Of a stretch of 64,000 nucleotides of DNA, positions 1 through 8,734 are shown in pieces (positions within the stretch are counted from its first letter, which is position 1; each line of letters starts with the position of its first letter). Source of the stretch: Halalkalibacter oceani (GTDB lineage Bacteria; Bacillota; Bacilli; Bacillales; Bacillaceae_D). A model generated the notes under the pieces. It did no database searches and had not been told where the DNA came from. It was given only the letters and a program-made list of their open reading frames with translations. The stretch covers positions 186,001 through 250,000 of the forward strand of contig NZ_JAMBOL010000002.1 of NCBI RefSeq assembly GCF_023715605.1, in the 5' to 3' direction. The position numbers were made by a program, and so were the translations under genes.

Positions 1-1
1 C

Positions 2-322
2 CGGCAGGGGCTCTATCCGCCTTATGTCTTTATCGTGCTGATAAATGTTTCTCATCCGGAAATCACGAAGGTGATCGATGTCACGGAAAAAATCGTCGCC
101 TTTTTGAAGCGGGAGCTGGCAGACGAAACGATCGTGCTCGGCCCTGTCGCTTCTCCGCTGGCGCGGATAAAAGATAGATATCGCTATCAATGCATGATAA
201 AATACAGGAATGAACCAGAGTTACGGCAAACGCTGCGGGAAATCCAGCAGCATTTCATGCGCGACATCAATCAGGGGCACTTGCAAGTGTCGATTGACAT
301 GCATCCTTATTTGTTCGCGTAA
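2..322 (+). CDS. priA: Primosomal helicase PriA, 3' end (partial)
   Basis: This is the C-terminal 106 codons of an open frame that enters from the left edge. The visible residues include a YPPYVF segment followed by a small alpha/beta region ending in a DMHPYLFA-like tail, typical of the C-terminal domain of PriA, the 3'-5' DNA helicase that reloads the replisome at stalled forks. The helicase motifs lie outside the window, so the call rests on this tail plus position directly before fmt, where Bacillaceae normally have priA-def-fmt. It ends with TAA 41 bases before fmt. No def gene fits in the gap. Confidence 0.85.
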   Translation, partial: RQGLYPPYVFIVLINVSHPEITKVIDVTEKIVAFLKRELADETIVLGPVASPLARIKDRYRYQCMIKYRNEPELRQTLREIQQHFMRDINQGHLQVSIDMHPYLFA

Positions 323-362
323 GGAAAGGAACAGTGTTTGAAGAGAAAGGCAGGAAACAACT

Positions 363-1301
363 ATGAAGATCATGTTTATGGGAACGCCGGATTTTTCTGT
401 ACCGATTTTACGGCAACTGCTTGAGCACGGCTACGAGGTGATTGCCGCTGTAACCCAGCCGGATCGACCCGTTGGCCGCAAACGTGTGTTGACGTCGCCG
501 CCGGTTAAGCGCGAGGCTGAAAAGCACGGCATCCCGGTCTTGCAGCCAACAAAGGTATCAGAGCCCGGTCAGCTGGCGGAAGTGCTGGCTTACGAGCCGG
601 ATTTGATTGTGACGGCGGCCTTTGGCCAGCTGCTGCCGAAAGCGCTGCTGGACGCTCCGCGGTTCGGCTGCATTAATGTCCACGCCTCGCTTTTACCGAA
701 ATACCGCGGCGGGGCCCCGATTCACCAGTCGATTATCGATGGCGAGCAGGAAACGGGCGTGACGATTATGTACATGGTTGAAAAGCTCGATGCCGGTGCG
801 ATTCTCAGTCAGGTGAAAGTACCGATTGAAGAGAGGGATGATGTCGGCAGCATGCACGACAAGCTGAGCGAAGCCGGTGCGAAGCTGCTGCTTGAAACGT
901 TGCCGCGTCTTGTCAAGGGCGAGCTTACTCCGCAGGAGCAGGATGAAAGCAAAGTCACATTTGCCCGCAACATTACGCGGGAAATGGAACAGCTTGATTG
1001 GAACAAAACGGGCGAAGCGCTTTACAACCACGTCCGTGGGCTCCATCCTTGGCCGGTCGCCTTTACGCTGCTTGAAGGAAAGCCGCTGAAAATATGGAAG
1101 GCCGACAAGGTGAGCGGACAAGCAGCGGAGCCGGGAACGATTATCGCGCTTGAACAGGATGGAATCGTCGTTTCGACCGGAAATGAAGTAGCGCTGAAAA
1201 TAACCGAGCTGCAGCCCGCAGGAAAGAAAAAAATGCCGGCCGAATCTTTTATTAGAGGTGCGGGGGCTCATTTAACAATCGGAATGAAGCTAGGAGAATG
1301 A
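363..1301 (+). CDS. fmt: Methionyl-tRNA formyltransferase
   Basis: This enzyme transfers the formyl group of 10-formyl-THF to initiator Met-tRNA in the cytosol. At 312 aa it has the usual family length. The N-terminal transferase domain opens with [11 protein letters not shown]. It carries the [13 protein letters not shown] signature, with candidate catalytic Asn105 and His107, and an Asp at about 143 in KLDAGAIL. The C-terminal OB-like tRNA-binding domain contains LHPWPVAFT. The ATG start follows a GGCAGGAAACAACT leader with a weak ribosome-binding site. The stop codon is one base from the rsmB start region, so the two are surely co-transcribed. Its usual partner def (peptide deformylase) is absent from this locus. 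Confidence 0.97.
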   Translation: MKIMFMGTPDFSVPILRQLLEHGYEVIAAVTQPDRPVGRKRVLTSPPVKREAEKHGIPVLQPTKVSEPGQLAEVLAYEPDLIVTAAFGQLLPKALLDAPRFGCINVHASLLPKYRGGAPIHQSIIDGEQETGVTIMYMVEKLDAGAILSQVKVPIEERDDVGSMHDKLSEAGAKLLLETLPRLVKGELTPQEQDESKVTFARNITREMEQLDWNKTGEALYNHVRGLHPWPVAFTLLEGKPLKIWKADKVSGQAAEPGTIIALEQDGIVVSTGNEVALKITELQPAGKKKMPAESFIRGAGAHLTIGMKLGE

Positions 1302-1302
1302 G

Positions 1303-2649
1303 ATGAACAAAACGATTCGCGAGGTGGCCTTAGAGGTGCTGCTTCAAATTGAAAAAAATCAGGCTTACAGCAATTTGCTGCTAAACCAGACGGTCAAGCG
1401 GACAAAGCTTGAGCGGCGAGATGTCGGGCTGTTGACTGAAATTGTGTACGGCACGATTCAACGAAGGGATACGCTCGATTATTATTTGCAGCCATTTGTC
1501 AAAAAAGGGGTCAGCTCGCTTGATGACTGGGTCAAGGTGCTGCTCAGGCTTTCGATTTATCAGATCGTCTATCTCGATCGGATTCCGGAGCGCGCCGTCG
1601 TTCATGAAGCGGTTACGATCGCCAAAAAAAGAGGGCATAGTGGAATCAGCGGAATGGTCAATGGCGTGCTGCGCTCCTTTTTGCGTCAGGGTGTGCCGGA
1701 GCTGTCTGCTGTTAAAGAGCCGCTTGAACGGCTTGCACTGGAAACGAGCTTTCCGTTATGGCTCGTTCAGCGCTGGGAAAGCCAGTATGGCTATGAGGAA
1801 ACGAGAAAGATGTGTGAAACAAGCCTGCGACCACCTGCTGTCACAGTCAGGGTCAACCGGGTACGAACGACGGTTGCTGAAGCGATCAGCCGGCTTGAGG
1901 CGGAAGGACTTGAGGTCCGAGCAGGCGATCTCGCTCCTGACGCGTTAGTGATCGAAAAGGGAAATGTATTCACCAGCTCTCTATATGAAGAGGGGAAGAT
2001 TACAATTCAGGATGAAAGCTCGATGCTTGTCGCCGGAGCTGTCGGCGCCATGCCGGGGATGAACGTTCTCGATGCCTGTGCGGCTCCGGGAGGAAAGTCG
2101 ACGCATCTTGCCGAACAAATGAACAATGAAGGAACCGTCTTTGCCTACGATTTGCACGAGCATAAAGTGAAGCTGATCCGCGAGCAGGCCATGCGCCTTG
2201 GATTGACCTCGATTCAAGCGGAGTCCTGTGATGCACGAGTACTGCCGCAGCGAACCGGGCCGGAGCAGTTTGATTGTGTGCTCGTTGACGCTCCATGTAC
2301 GGGACTGGGTGTTATTCGGCGCAAGCCGGATATTAAATGGACGAAAAAAGAAGAAGATATTGGGAAGATCAAAGCCGTACAGGCCGACATTTTAGCTGCT
2401 GTTGCCCCGTTGGTCAAAAGCGGAGGGACGCTAGTCTATAGCACGTGCACGATTGAAAAAGAGGAAAATGAAGAGCAGATCCAGCACTTTTTAGCGGCTC
2501 ATCCTGACTTTCAGCTTGATTCTTCCTTATCTGAACGATTGCCGCAGCGCGTAGTAGACGGTGGGCGATACCGTGACGGTTATGTGACGATTCTTCCTTC
2601 AGATTTTCAAACCGACGGCTTCTTTATTGCACGCTTACGCAAGCAATAA
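1303..2649 (+). CDS. rsmB: 16S rRNA (cytosine-967-C5)-methyltransferase RsmB
   Basis: This SAM-dependent rRNA methyltransferase has 448 aa, matching the B. subtilis orthologue (YloM). Residues 1-130 form a NusB-like RNA-binding domain, followed by a Rossmann methyltransferase domain. The SAM motif DACAAPGGKS lies near residue 257. The two conserved cysteines of m5C methyltransferases are in VDAPCTG (about Cys332) and YSTCTIEKEENE (about Cys382), so the catalytic pair is intact. The ATG start follows TAGGAGAATGAG directly after the fmt stop. It belongs to the fmt-rsmB-prpC-prkC-rsgA-rpe run. Confidence 0.96.
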   Translation: MNKTIREVALEVLLQIEKNQAYSNLLLNQTVKRTKLERRDVGLLTEIVYGTIQRRDTLDYYLQPFVKKGVSSLDDWVKVLLRLSIYQIVYLDRIPERAVVHEAVTIAKKRGHSGISGMVNGVLRSFLRQGVPELSAVKEPLERLALETSFPLWLVQRWESQYGYEETRKMCETSLRPPAVTVRVNRVRTTVAEAISRLEAEGLEVRAGDLAPDALVIEKGNVFTSSLYEEGKITIQDESSMLVAGAVGAMPGMNVLDACAAPGGKSTHLAEQMNNEGTVFAYDLHEHKVKLIREQAMRLGLTSIQAESCDARVLPQRTGPEQFDCVLVDAPCTGLGVIRRKPDIKWTKKEEDIGKIKAVQADILAAVAPLVKSGGTLVYSTCTIEKEENEEQIQHFLAAHPDFQLDSSLSERLPQRVVDGGRYRDGYVTILPSDFQTDGFFIARLRKQ

Positions 2650-2745
2650 TGCCCGTCGCAAACGGAAGCACGATTTCGTCATTTTGCCGGAAAGCAGGCT
2701 GTATGATAGAACAAAGGTAAAAAGAAGAAACGGGGTGAGCGCTTT

Positions 2746-3501
2746 ATGGATTTTACGTTTCGAACGGATGTTGGCAAAAGCAGACCTCATAATGAGGATA
2801 GCGGCGGCGTTTTTAAAAACGAAACCGGAATTTTAGCAATCGTCGCAGATGGAATGGGGGGGCACCGGGCAGGAGATGTCGCCAGCTCGATGGCCACTGA
2901 CTACTTCCGCTCAATCTGGGAAAAAAATACGACATTTTCTTCTGCGGCTGAAGTGGAGAACTGGGTACATGAGCAATGTATGCAGCTTAATGAGCGCTTG
3001 TATCAGCATGCCCAGACCTATGAAGACTGTCAAGGAATGGGGACAACGCTTGTCATCGCTGTTTGTACCGAGGAATTTGTCACGATTGCCCATATCGGCG
3101 ATTCGCGCGCTTATATTAGCAATCAGCTAGGCTTTCAGCAAAAAACAGCCGATCATTCGCTTGTGCAGGAATTGGTACGCAAAGGCCAGTTGACCGAGGA
3201 GGAAGCAGAGGATCACCCACGGAAGAACGTGCTTTTGCGCGCCCTTGGGACCGAAGAGGAAATCGAGATTGATGTCGTGACTCTTCAGGTGGAGGAGCAG
3301 CAGAGGATTCTTTTATGTTCGGATGGGCTTTCCAATAAAGTAACTCAGGAAGAGCTTCGTGCCCATGTGCAAAGTGATGAGCCGATTGAGGAGATCGCCA
3401 AGCGACTGATTGCGATTGCGAACGAACGTGGAGGAGAAGACAATATTACGGTCGCGCTTGTCGATTATCGATCGCTTCCTGTTGAGGAGAACGAGGCATG
3501 A
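2746..3501 (+). CDS. prpC: PP2C-type Ser/Thr phosphatase PrpC (Stp)
   Basis: This cytosolic Mn/Mg-dependent phosphatase removes phosphates placed by PrkC. It has 251 aa and all PPM-family metal-binding motifs: DVGKSRPHNED near the N-terminus, VADGMGGHRAGD (about residues 36-47), GDSRAY, a CSDGLSNKV block and GGEDNITV near the C-terminus. The ATG start is preceded by ACGGGGTGAGCGCTTT. The stop overlaps the prkC start as ATGA, the standard arrangement for this kinase/phosphatase pair. A 96-base gap separates it from rsmB, without an evident terminator. Confidence 0.96.
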   Translation: MDFTFRTDVGKSRPHNEDSGGVFKNETGILAIVADGMGGHRAGDVASSMATDYFRSIWEKNTTFSSAAEVENWVHEQCMQLNERLYQHAQTYEDCQGMGTTLVIAVCTEEFVTIAHIGDSRAYISNQLGFQQKTADHSLVQELVRKGQLTEEEAEDHPRKNVLLRALGTEEEIEIDVVTLQVEEQQRILLCSDGLSNKVTQEELRAHVQSDEPIEEIAKRLIAIANERGGEDNITVALVDYRSLPVEENEA

Positions 3502-5504
3502 TCGGGCAACGTATTAGTGGTCGTTATCAAATATTGGAAGCCATTGGCGGCGGCGGGATGGCCAATGTGTACAAGGCGCTTGATGTCATTCTTGATCGCT
3601 TTGTCGCCGTGAAAGTTCTTCAGCCTCAGTTTTCCGATGATGAGCAGTTCATCAAACGGTTTCGCCGTGAGGCTCAGGCGGCAACAAGTCTTGCTCACCC
3701 TAATGTAGTTAATATTTTTGACGTAGGTGAGGAAGGAAATACTTATTACATCGTGATGGAGTATGTTGAAGGGCAAACATTAAAAGAGCTGATTCAGTCA
3801 AATGGTCCGCTTCCGGTTGAAGAGGCCGTTGACTATATGGAGCAGATGCTCGCGGCGATTGCTCACGCTCATGCCAATCATTTTATTCATCGGGATATTA
3901 AACCGCACAATATTTTAATCAGCCATGACGGCACGTTAAAAGTGACGGATTTCGGAATTGCCAGAGCGATTTCCGCGGCGACGATTACGCATACAAATTC
4001 GGTGATGGGCTCGGTTCACTATCTGTCACCGGAGCAGGCGCGCGGCGGACATGTCACGTATAAATCGGACATTTATTCATTAGGAATTGTCCTCTATGAA
4101 ATGGTGACTGGGCTTCTTCCTTTCTCCGGCGATACGGCGGTCTCGATCGCGATTAAGCATTTGCAAAATGATGTCCCTTCAGCGAAAAAGGTGATTCCCT
4201 CTTTGCCACAAAGCATTGAGAATATTATTCGCAAAGCAACGATGAAGGATCCACTGAAACGCTATGAAACGGTTCATGATATGGAAGAGGACATCGCGAC
4301 TGCCTTGTCCCCTGAGAGAATCAATGAAGCGCCGCTTCAGGAAGCAGAGGAAGATGAGGAAGAAACAAAAGCGATCCCGATCATTCGTGATATTCCGGAT
4401 GAGAAGGACCTGGAAAAGACGGTTGAAGCGCCGCCGGTAAAGACCGGACAAAATGGCGATGAAGCGACGATCCCTCCGGCAAGTAAGAAACCAAAGAAGA
4501 AAAGAAAACGTAAATGGCTGATCGTGCTGATCGTTGCCTTCGTCCTGCTTGCCGGGGCGGTCGCTGCTGCCTTTACCGTATTGCCGAGCCTGTTTCGCGT
4601 CGCGGAAGTGCAAGTGCCCGATGTGACGGAGTTTCCGTTTGAAGAGGCTGAGCAGGAGTTAACTCAATTGAACTTGACCGTCGTACGGGAGGATATCGAG
4701 GATAGCACGATTCCGCGCGATCATGTGGTCAGACAAAACCCGCAATCAGGCTCCGTAGTCAAAGAAAATGCGACCGTCACGCTGTTTGTCAGTCTCGGCG
4801 TGGAAGAAGTGGAGCTTGATAATTATGTCGGCCTGCCGATTGAGCGGGCAGAGCAGCTGTTAACCGACCTTGATTTCACGGTCGAAAAGATTGAGCAGGA
4901 GACGAATGAACAGCCGCCGGGTATTGTCCTCGCCCAACGGCCGGAAGAAGGCGAGCGAGTGATTGCGGAGGAAACGACGATTTATTTGACGTATAGCGTC
5001 GAATCGGAAATCCGCCTGCGCAACCTGGTTGGTGAGCGGGAGGAGGCGGTGCGATCTTATTTTGAATCAACTGGCCTGGTTGGCCGCTTCCAGTCGCAAC
5101 ACCACGCGTCCGTCGCTGCCGGTGAAGTCATCAGTCAAACGCCGGGTCCTTACACGATGCTGAAGCCGGGTGATGAAGTAACGATTGTCCTTTCGCAAGG
5201 TAGAGAGCCGGAGCGGCCACCTGAGCCGCCGCAACAGGAAGAAGAACCGACGCGTTTGTTTGAAGTGAACCAGGACGTTGTCGTGACAGAGGAAGACCAG
5301 GAAGCCGGAAAGACATTTGATATTCGCATTGTCTATCGTGATGCGACAACGAACGGGGAAGATCAAGTGTTTGTCGAGGAGACGATTCAGGAAACAAAGC
5401 ATTATGCCGTGCCTCTTCGCGTCAGCCCATCCCAAAGCGGATCATTTGAAGTGTACGTCAATGGCCAGCAAATTCACACGTCCAGACAATACACGTATGA
5501 ATAA
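3498..5504 (+). CDS. prkC: PASTA-domain Ser/Thr kinase PrkC (Stk1)
   Basis: This membrane receptor kinase senses muropeptides and cell-wall state. In spore formers it links muropeptides to germination. At 668 aa it is slightly longer than the B. subtilis protein. The kinase domain (about residues 1-270) shows the glycine loop GGGGMANVY, the catalytic loop HRDIKPHN (Asp about 133) and DFGIA (Asp about 151). A very acidic juxtamembrane linker (about 275-325) is followed by a lysine-rich stop and one transmembrane segment at about 339-361. Three PASTA repeats follow (about 370-572), then a Pro/Glu linker and an Ig-like C-terminal region to residue 668. It overlaps prpC by four bases. Confidence 0.96.
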   Translation: MIGQRISGRYQILEAIGGGGMANVYKALDVILDRFVAVKVLQPQFSDDEQFIKRFRREAQAATSLAHPNVVNIFDVGEEGNTYYIVMEYVEGQTLKELIQSNGPLPVEEAVDYMEQMLAAIAHAHANHFIHRDIKPHNILISHDGTLKVTDFGIARAISAATITHTNSVMGSVHYLSPEQARGGHVTYKSDIYSLGIVLYEMVTGLLPFSGDTAVSIAIKHLQNDVPSAKKVIPSLPQSIENIIRKATMKDPLKRYETVHDMEEDIATALSPERINEAPLQEAEEDEEETKAIPIIRDIPDEKDLEKTVEAPPVKTGQNGDEATIPPASKKPKKKRKRKWLIVLIVAFVLLAGAVAAAFTVLPSLFRVAEVQVPDVTEFPFEEAEQELTQLNLTVVREDIEDSTIPRDHVVRQNPQSGSVVKENATVTLFVSLGVEEVELDNYVGLPIERAEQLLTDLDFTVEKIEQETNEQPPGIVLAQRPEEGERVIAEETTIYLTYSVESEIRLRNLVGEREEAVRSYFESTGLVGRFQSQHHASVAAGEVISQTPGPYTMLKPGDEVTIVLSQGREPERPPEPPQQEEEPTRLFEVNQDVVVTEEDQEAGKTFDIRIVYRDATTNGEDQVFVEETIQETKHYAVPLRVSPSQSGSFEVYVNGQQIHTSRQYTYE

Positions 5505-5563
5505 AACAATGTTTCGGCGGTGCAAATGATACGGATAACAAATGAAGGAGGAATTCAGGTTCA

Positions 5564-6451
5564 GTGGCAAAAGGAATGATTGTGAAAGCATTAAGCGGAT
5601 TTTATTATGTTCGAAATGAGGAAGGGCTGTTTCAATGCCGGGGACGGGGCAATTTCCGGAAGCGGCAAATTAAACCACTTGTTGGAGATGAGGTCGAATT
5701 TGAAGCAGAAAACCGGACCGACGGCTATATTCTTGACGTGTTTCCGCGAAAAAATGAGCTCATACGGCCGCCTATCGCGAATGTTGATCAGGCCATTCTT
5801 GTCTTCTCGGCGATTGAGCCCGACTTCAGTCCGCTACTGCTGGACCGCTTTCTCGTTCATATTGAAGTCAACCGGATCGAGCCGTTAATCGTCATTAGCA
5901 AGATGGATTTAGCCGATGCGGTCCTGCAGGAGAAGATGGAGCAGGAAAAGAAGCGCTATGAGAAAATCGGCTATCCTGTCCTGCTGTCTTCGACGGTGGA
6001 GATGAATGAAATGGAAGACCTTTTGCCGCATATCGCCAATAAGGTAAGTGTCGTCGCCGGGCAATCCGGCGTCGGCAAATCTTCCTTGCTGAACACGCTT
6101 CAGCCGGAGCTGAATATTGAAACGAATCATATCTCGACTCATCTCGGCCGCGGAAAGCATACGACCAGGCATGTCGAGCTGCTTTCAATCGGTGAAGGAC
6201 TCGTCGCTGACACACCCGGATTTAGCTCGCTTGATTTTATCGGGATGGAGGTTCAGGATTTATCGGCCTGCTTTCCGGAAATGGAGGAGCGCGCCTCGGC
6301 CTGCAAATTTAGAGGGTGCACGCACATCGCCGAGCCGGGCTGCGCGGTGAAAGAAGCGGTAGAGGCAGGAGAGATTGAGGAATCAAGATATAAGCATTAT
6401 CAGTTGTTTTTAAACGAAATTAAAAATCAAAAACGGAGGTATGATTCATGA
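5564..6451 (+). CDS. rsgA: Ribosome small-subunit GTPase RsgA (YloQ/CpgA)
   Basis: This is a circularly permuted GTPase that checks late 30S subunit maturation. Residues 1-70 form an OB fold. The permuted G domain shows ISKMDL (G4) before the P-loop GQSGVGKSS at about residue 166 and then DTPGFSS. A zinc-binding C-terminal domain carries the Cys-x5-Cys-His-x6-Cys pattern around [14 protein letters not shown]. The start is taken as GTG at 5564 because AAGGAGG lies 12 bases upstream and the N-terminus matches family length. An in-frame ATG at 5576 is the alternative. The stop overlaps rpe as ATGA. Confidence 0.95.
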   Translation: MAKGMIVKALSGFYYVRNEEGLFQCRGRGNFRKRQIKPLVGDEVEFEAENRTDGYILDVFPRKNELIRPPIANVDQAILVFSAIEPDFSPLLLDRFLVHIEVNRIEPLIVISKMDLADAVLQEKMEQEKKRYEKIGYPVLLSSTVEMNEMEDLLPHIANKVSVVAGQSGVGKSSLLNTLQPELNIETNHISTHLGRGKHTTRHVELLSIGEGLVADTPGFSSLDFIGMEVQDLSACFPEMEERASACKFRGCTHIAEPGCAVKEAVEAGEIEESRYKHYQLFLNEIKNQKRRYDS

Positions 6452-7092
6452 TAAAGATTGCCCCCTCGATTCTTTCAGCCAATTTTGCAAAATTGGGGCA
6501 AGAAGTAAAGGAAGTTGAACAAGGAGGTGCCGATTACATCCATGTTGATGTGATGGACGGACATTTCGTACCGAATATTACGATCGGCCCGTTAATCGTT
6601 GACGCGCTCCGGCCCGTTACCTCGCTTCCGCTTGATGTTCATTTAATGATTGAAAATCCTGATCTGTATATTCCGCAGTTTGCCAAGGCGGGAGCGGATA
6701 TTATTTCTGTGCATGCCGAAGCGTGTCCTCATCTGCACCGGACGGTTCACCTGATTAAAGAGCAGGGGAAAAAGGCGGGGGTTGTCTTAAATCCGGCTAC
6801 TCCTGTGACGATGATTGAACCAATTTTGGCCGATCTCGATTTAGTGCTGTTAATGACGGTCAATCCGGGCTTTGGCGGACAAAGCTTTATTGAATCAGTC
6901 CTGCCGAAAATTGAGCAGGTCGCCACGCTCGTCAACGAGCAGGGACTGGATGTCGAAATTGAAGTAGACGGCGGTGTTAACCAGGAAACAGCCAAGCGCT
7001 GTATCGCTGCCGGCGCTAATGTATTGGTCGCCGGATCGGCGATTTATAACAAACAGGACCGCGCCGCGGCCATTGCCGAGATTCGCGGATAG
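6448..7092 (+). CDS. rpe: Ribulose-phosphate 3-epimerase
   Basis: This enzyme interconverts ribulose-5-phosphate and xylulose-5-phosphate in the pentose phosphate pathway. It has 214 aa with a TIM-barrel fold. The N-terminus [33 protein letters not shown] (metal-binding His and catalytic Asp), [19 protein letters not shown] and EVDGGVN (second catalytic Asp) are all present. The ATG overlaps the rsgA stop and has its ribosome-binding site (ACGGAGGT) inside rsgA. It is the last gene of the fmt-to-rpe run. A strong hairpin terminator follows at 7186-7226. thiN, which follows rpe in B. subtilis, is not present. Confidence 0.97.
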   Translation: MIKIAPSILSANFAKLGQEVKEVEQGGADYIHVDVMDGHFVPNITIGPLIVDALRPVTSLPLDVHLMIENPDLYIPQFAKAGADIISVHAEACPHLHRTVHLIKEQGKKAGVVLNPATPVTMIEPILADLDLVLLMTVNPGFGGQSFIESVLPKIEQVATLVNEQGLDVEIEVDGGVNQETAKRCIAAGANVLVAGSAIYNKQDRAAAIAEIRG

Positions 7093-7185
7093 GGACAGAG
7101 TATGAAAAGGAAGTCTTTCTCTTTCGGCCCGACCGGCTCTAAAAGAATAGATTTGAAAAATCCTCGAACGTGACTAGCAAGCATT

Positions 7186-7226
7186 AGCAGTACAAACCAT
7201 CGCCTTGGTTTGTACTGCTTTTTTTT
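7186..7226 (+). terminator. Rho-independent terminator after rpe
   Basis: A perfect 13-bp inverted repeat (7186-7198 with 7207-7219, arm AGCAGTACAAACC) with an 8-base loop is followed by a run of eight T residues. It ends the fmt-rpe operon. Confidence 0.9.
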
Positions 7227-7650
7227 CGTAGAAGGGAAGGAAGAAGTAGACGAAGACTCCAAGAAAAGGCTCACCAGCTTCCCGTGGAAAGGAAGTCTAT
7301 TTCAGGAGGGGCGGATCTCCCTAGCACCCTTTGGAAACAAGCCTCGTTCAATCTTTTCATGAAACATACGCCCACCGTGCACACGCCGTATTCTTCTGAC
7401 ATATATTGAGGAGGAAGGCATAACATAAGGATAAGAAGACAAGGATGATGGACGCAAATATGATGAAGTGCAGCGAAACAATGAAAAAAGAGGAATAGTT
7501 TATCAGGTTTGCATATATTAGTTAAAAAGAGCACTAATCATTATCCTTCATTAATAAGTTGATGAGAGTGAGTATGTAGCCACATGAAGCCCTCTGGTCG
7601 TGAGTCATGTAAACGATTCTCCGGGCTATTCACGTTGAGGAGGAGGAGCT
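7227..7650. other. Gene-poor region upstream of spoVM
   Basis: This stretch has no convincing gene. It holds only short frames without good ribosome-binding sites, such as a 15-codon frame near 7449 and an 87-codon minus-strand frame at 7271-7534 rich in Cys, His and Phe. It occupies the place of thiN in B. subtilis. A sporulation (sigma-E) promoter for spoVM would be expected here, but I could not identify one with confidence. The end of the region (about 7621-7650) carries the GAGGAGGAGG ribosome-binding site of spoVM. Confidence 0.6.
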
Positions 7651-7731
7651 ATGAAATTCTACACGATCAAGCTGCCTAAATTTCTGGGTGGAGTTGTCAG
7701 AGCGGTATTGAATTCATTCAAAAAGGGGTAA
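7651..7731 (+). CDS. spoVM: Stage V sporulation protein SpoVM
   Basis: This 26-codon gene encodes a peptide starting MKFYTIKLPKFLGG and ending SFKKG, nearly identical to B. subtilis SpoVM. SpoVM is an amphipathic helix that recognises the positively curved forespore membrane and recruits the SpoIVA coat basement layer. Pro9, the helix-breaking residue important for localisation in B. subtilis, is present. A very strong GAGGAGGAGG ribosome-binding site lies about 4 bases upstream of the ATG. The position between rpe and rpmB is the conserved one. Its presence shows that the organism is, or recently was, an endospore former. Confidence 0.96.
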   Translation: MKFYTIKLPKFLGGVVRAVLNSFKKG

Positions 7732-7808
7732 TGGAGCATTCATGGCTCAACAGGGGGTGTGTCAGAGGTAGAGTGCGACACCTTTTGCCACACCCCGAAG
7801 CACAGGTG

Positions 7809-7853
7809 AAAAAGAGGGTGGCCTAAAAGCGAAAAAGCTTTTAGGCCACCCTC
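7809..7853 (-). terminator. Rho-independent terminator for rpmB (minus strand)
   Basis: A perfect 17-bp stem (7814-7830 with 7837-7853) with a 6-base loop has five A residues on its left side, which read as a U-run on the minus strand. No T-run follows on the plus strand, so it serves rpmB rather than spoVM. Confidence 0.85.
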
Positions 7854-7902
7854 TAAGCAATGAACGGAGTCACTGCGGCACATAGTAATAGCAGATTGGG
7901 CA

Positions 7903-7931
7903 GTCTTAAAAAGAAAACGGCCTTTTAAGAC
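7903..7931 (-). terminator. AT-rich hairpin just after rpmB
   Basis: A 9-bp inverted repeat (GTCTTAAAA at 7903-7911 with TTTTAAGAC at 7923-7931) lies 10 bases beyond the rpmB stop. Its stem is A/T-rich and no separate U-run follows on the minus strand, so it may be a weak first terminator or an RNA 3'-end stabiliser. The stronger signal lies further on at 7809-7853. Confidence 0.4.
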
Positions 7932-7940
7932 AGGCCCGGA

Positions 7941-8129
7941 TTAAACGCGTTCTACTTTACCTGATTTAAGTGCGCGTGTAGATACATAAACACGCTTTGG
8001 CTTTCCGTCAACTAAAATGCGTACTTTTTGAACGTTAGCACCCCAACGGCGTTTTGTTTTATTCAGTGCGTGTGAACGCTTGTTGCCGCTGCGAGCTTGT
8101 TTACCTGTAATGTAACATTTACGTGCCAA
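7941..8129 (-). CDS. rpmB: 50S ribosomal protein L28
   Basis: This is L28 of the large ribosomal subunit, 62 aa beginning ARKCYITGK and ending KSGKVERV. It is one of only two genes on the minus strand. The start is a TTG (8127-8129), chosen because the family N-terminus begins at this point and AAGGAGGTG lies 7-8 bases upstream. The frame stays open further upstream but has no family sequence there. Cys4 in CYITGK is present, but I see no second Cys pair, so this appears to be the zinc-free form. The minus-strand orientation between spoVM and asp23 is as in B. subtilis. Confidence 0.96.
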   Translation of the reverse strand: MARKCYITGKQARSGNKRSHALNKTKRRWGANVQKVRILVDGKPKRVYVSTRALKSGKVERV

Positions 8130-8189
8130 TTCGATGCACCTCCTTATCCGACAGTCCAATACGATCCACTCTCGAAATCATACTTAGAT

Positions 8190-8218
8190 ATAGTAGCATA
8201 GCACCCCGGAGATTGCAA
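8190..8218 (-). promoter_or_regulatory. Sigma-A promoter of rpmB
   Basis: On the minus strand, TTGCAA (-35, plus-strand 8213-8218) and TACTAT (-10, plus-strand 8190-8195) are separated by exactly 17 bases and lie about 60 bases upstream of the rpmB start. This matches the sigma-A consensus well. Confidence 0.7.
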
Positions 8219-8349
8219 GAGCCTTAAGGAAAGTTTATCAAGTAAACTGGCTTGACAGTGGAATGATGGGAAACCGCTTTTAAATTAAGATATGTTATAG
8301 TAAAATGGCGATAACGCATGCAGTTTGTGCTATTGAAGGAGGAATTGAA

Positions 8350-8712
8350 ATGGCAATTGAAATGAGAACCCAGCTTGGTCTTGTCGATGTTTCACGAGAC
8401 GTCGTTGCCACGATTGCAGGCGGAGCGGCAATTGACTGCTATGGTATTATTGGAATGGCTTCACAAAAACAAATTAAAGATGGCATTACAGATTTATTAG
8501 GGAAGGAAAACTTTCGTCGTGGTGTCGTGATTCGGGAAGAAGACGACGAGATTCATATCGATATGTACATTATCGTAAGCTATGGGACGAAAATTTCTGA
8601 AGTGGCTTATAACGTTCAAACAAAAGTGAAGTACCAGTTAGAACAAATGTTAGGGCTTGATGTTGATTCCGTGAACATCTTCGTTCAAGGAGTCCGCGTC
8701 ACGAATCCGTAG
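8350..8712 (+). CDS. yloU: Asp23/Gls24-family envelope stress response protein (YloU)
   Basis: This 120-aa protein of the Asp23 family starts MAIEMRTQLGLVDVS and ends FVQGVRVTNP, the same length and pattern as B. subtilis YloU. Its conserved core includes GGAAIDCYGIIGMAS and MYIIVSYGTKISEVA. The family associates with the membrane in staphylococci and is linked to cell-wall stress. Its biochemical role is unknown. The start is placed at 8350, not at the upstream in-frame ATG (8305), because GAAGGAGGAATTGAA lies just before 8350. It is followed after 22 bases by fakA, the usual neighbour. Confidence 0.93.
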   Translation: MAIEMRTQLGLVDVSRDVVATIAGGAAIDCYGIIGMASQKQIKDGITDLLGKENFRRGVVIREEDDEIHIDMYIIVSYGTKISEVAYNVQTKVKYQLEQMLGLDVDSVNIFVQGVRVTNP

Positions 8713-8734
8713 TGGCAGTGAGGAGGAACTATTC

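Noticed and set aside
3465-3776. Minus-strand frame at the prpC-prkC junction
   Set aside because: It is antisense to kinase and phosphatase codons with intact motifs. Shadow frame.
7449-7499. Fifteen-codon plus-strand frame beginning MMDANMM
   Set aside because: Only an ACAAGG precedes it and the product is unremarkable. Too short to support.
7271-7534. 87-codon minus-strand frame upstream of spoVM
   Set aside because: Cys/His/Phe-rich with no ribosome-binding site and no recognisable domain. Probably chance.
8252-8301. TTGACA (8252-8257) and TATAGT (8296-8301) as a yloU promoter
   Set aside because: The spacing is 38 bases, so the two cannot form one sigma-A promoter. No good partner found for either.
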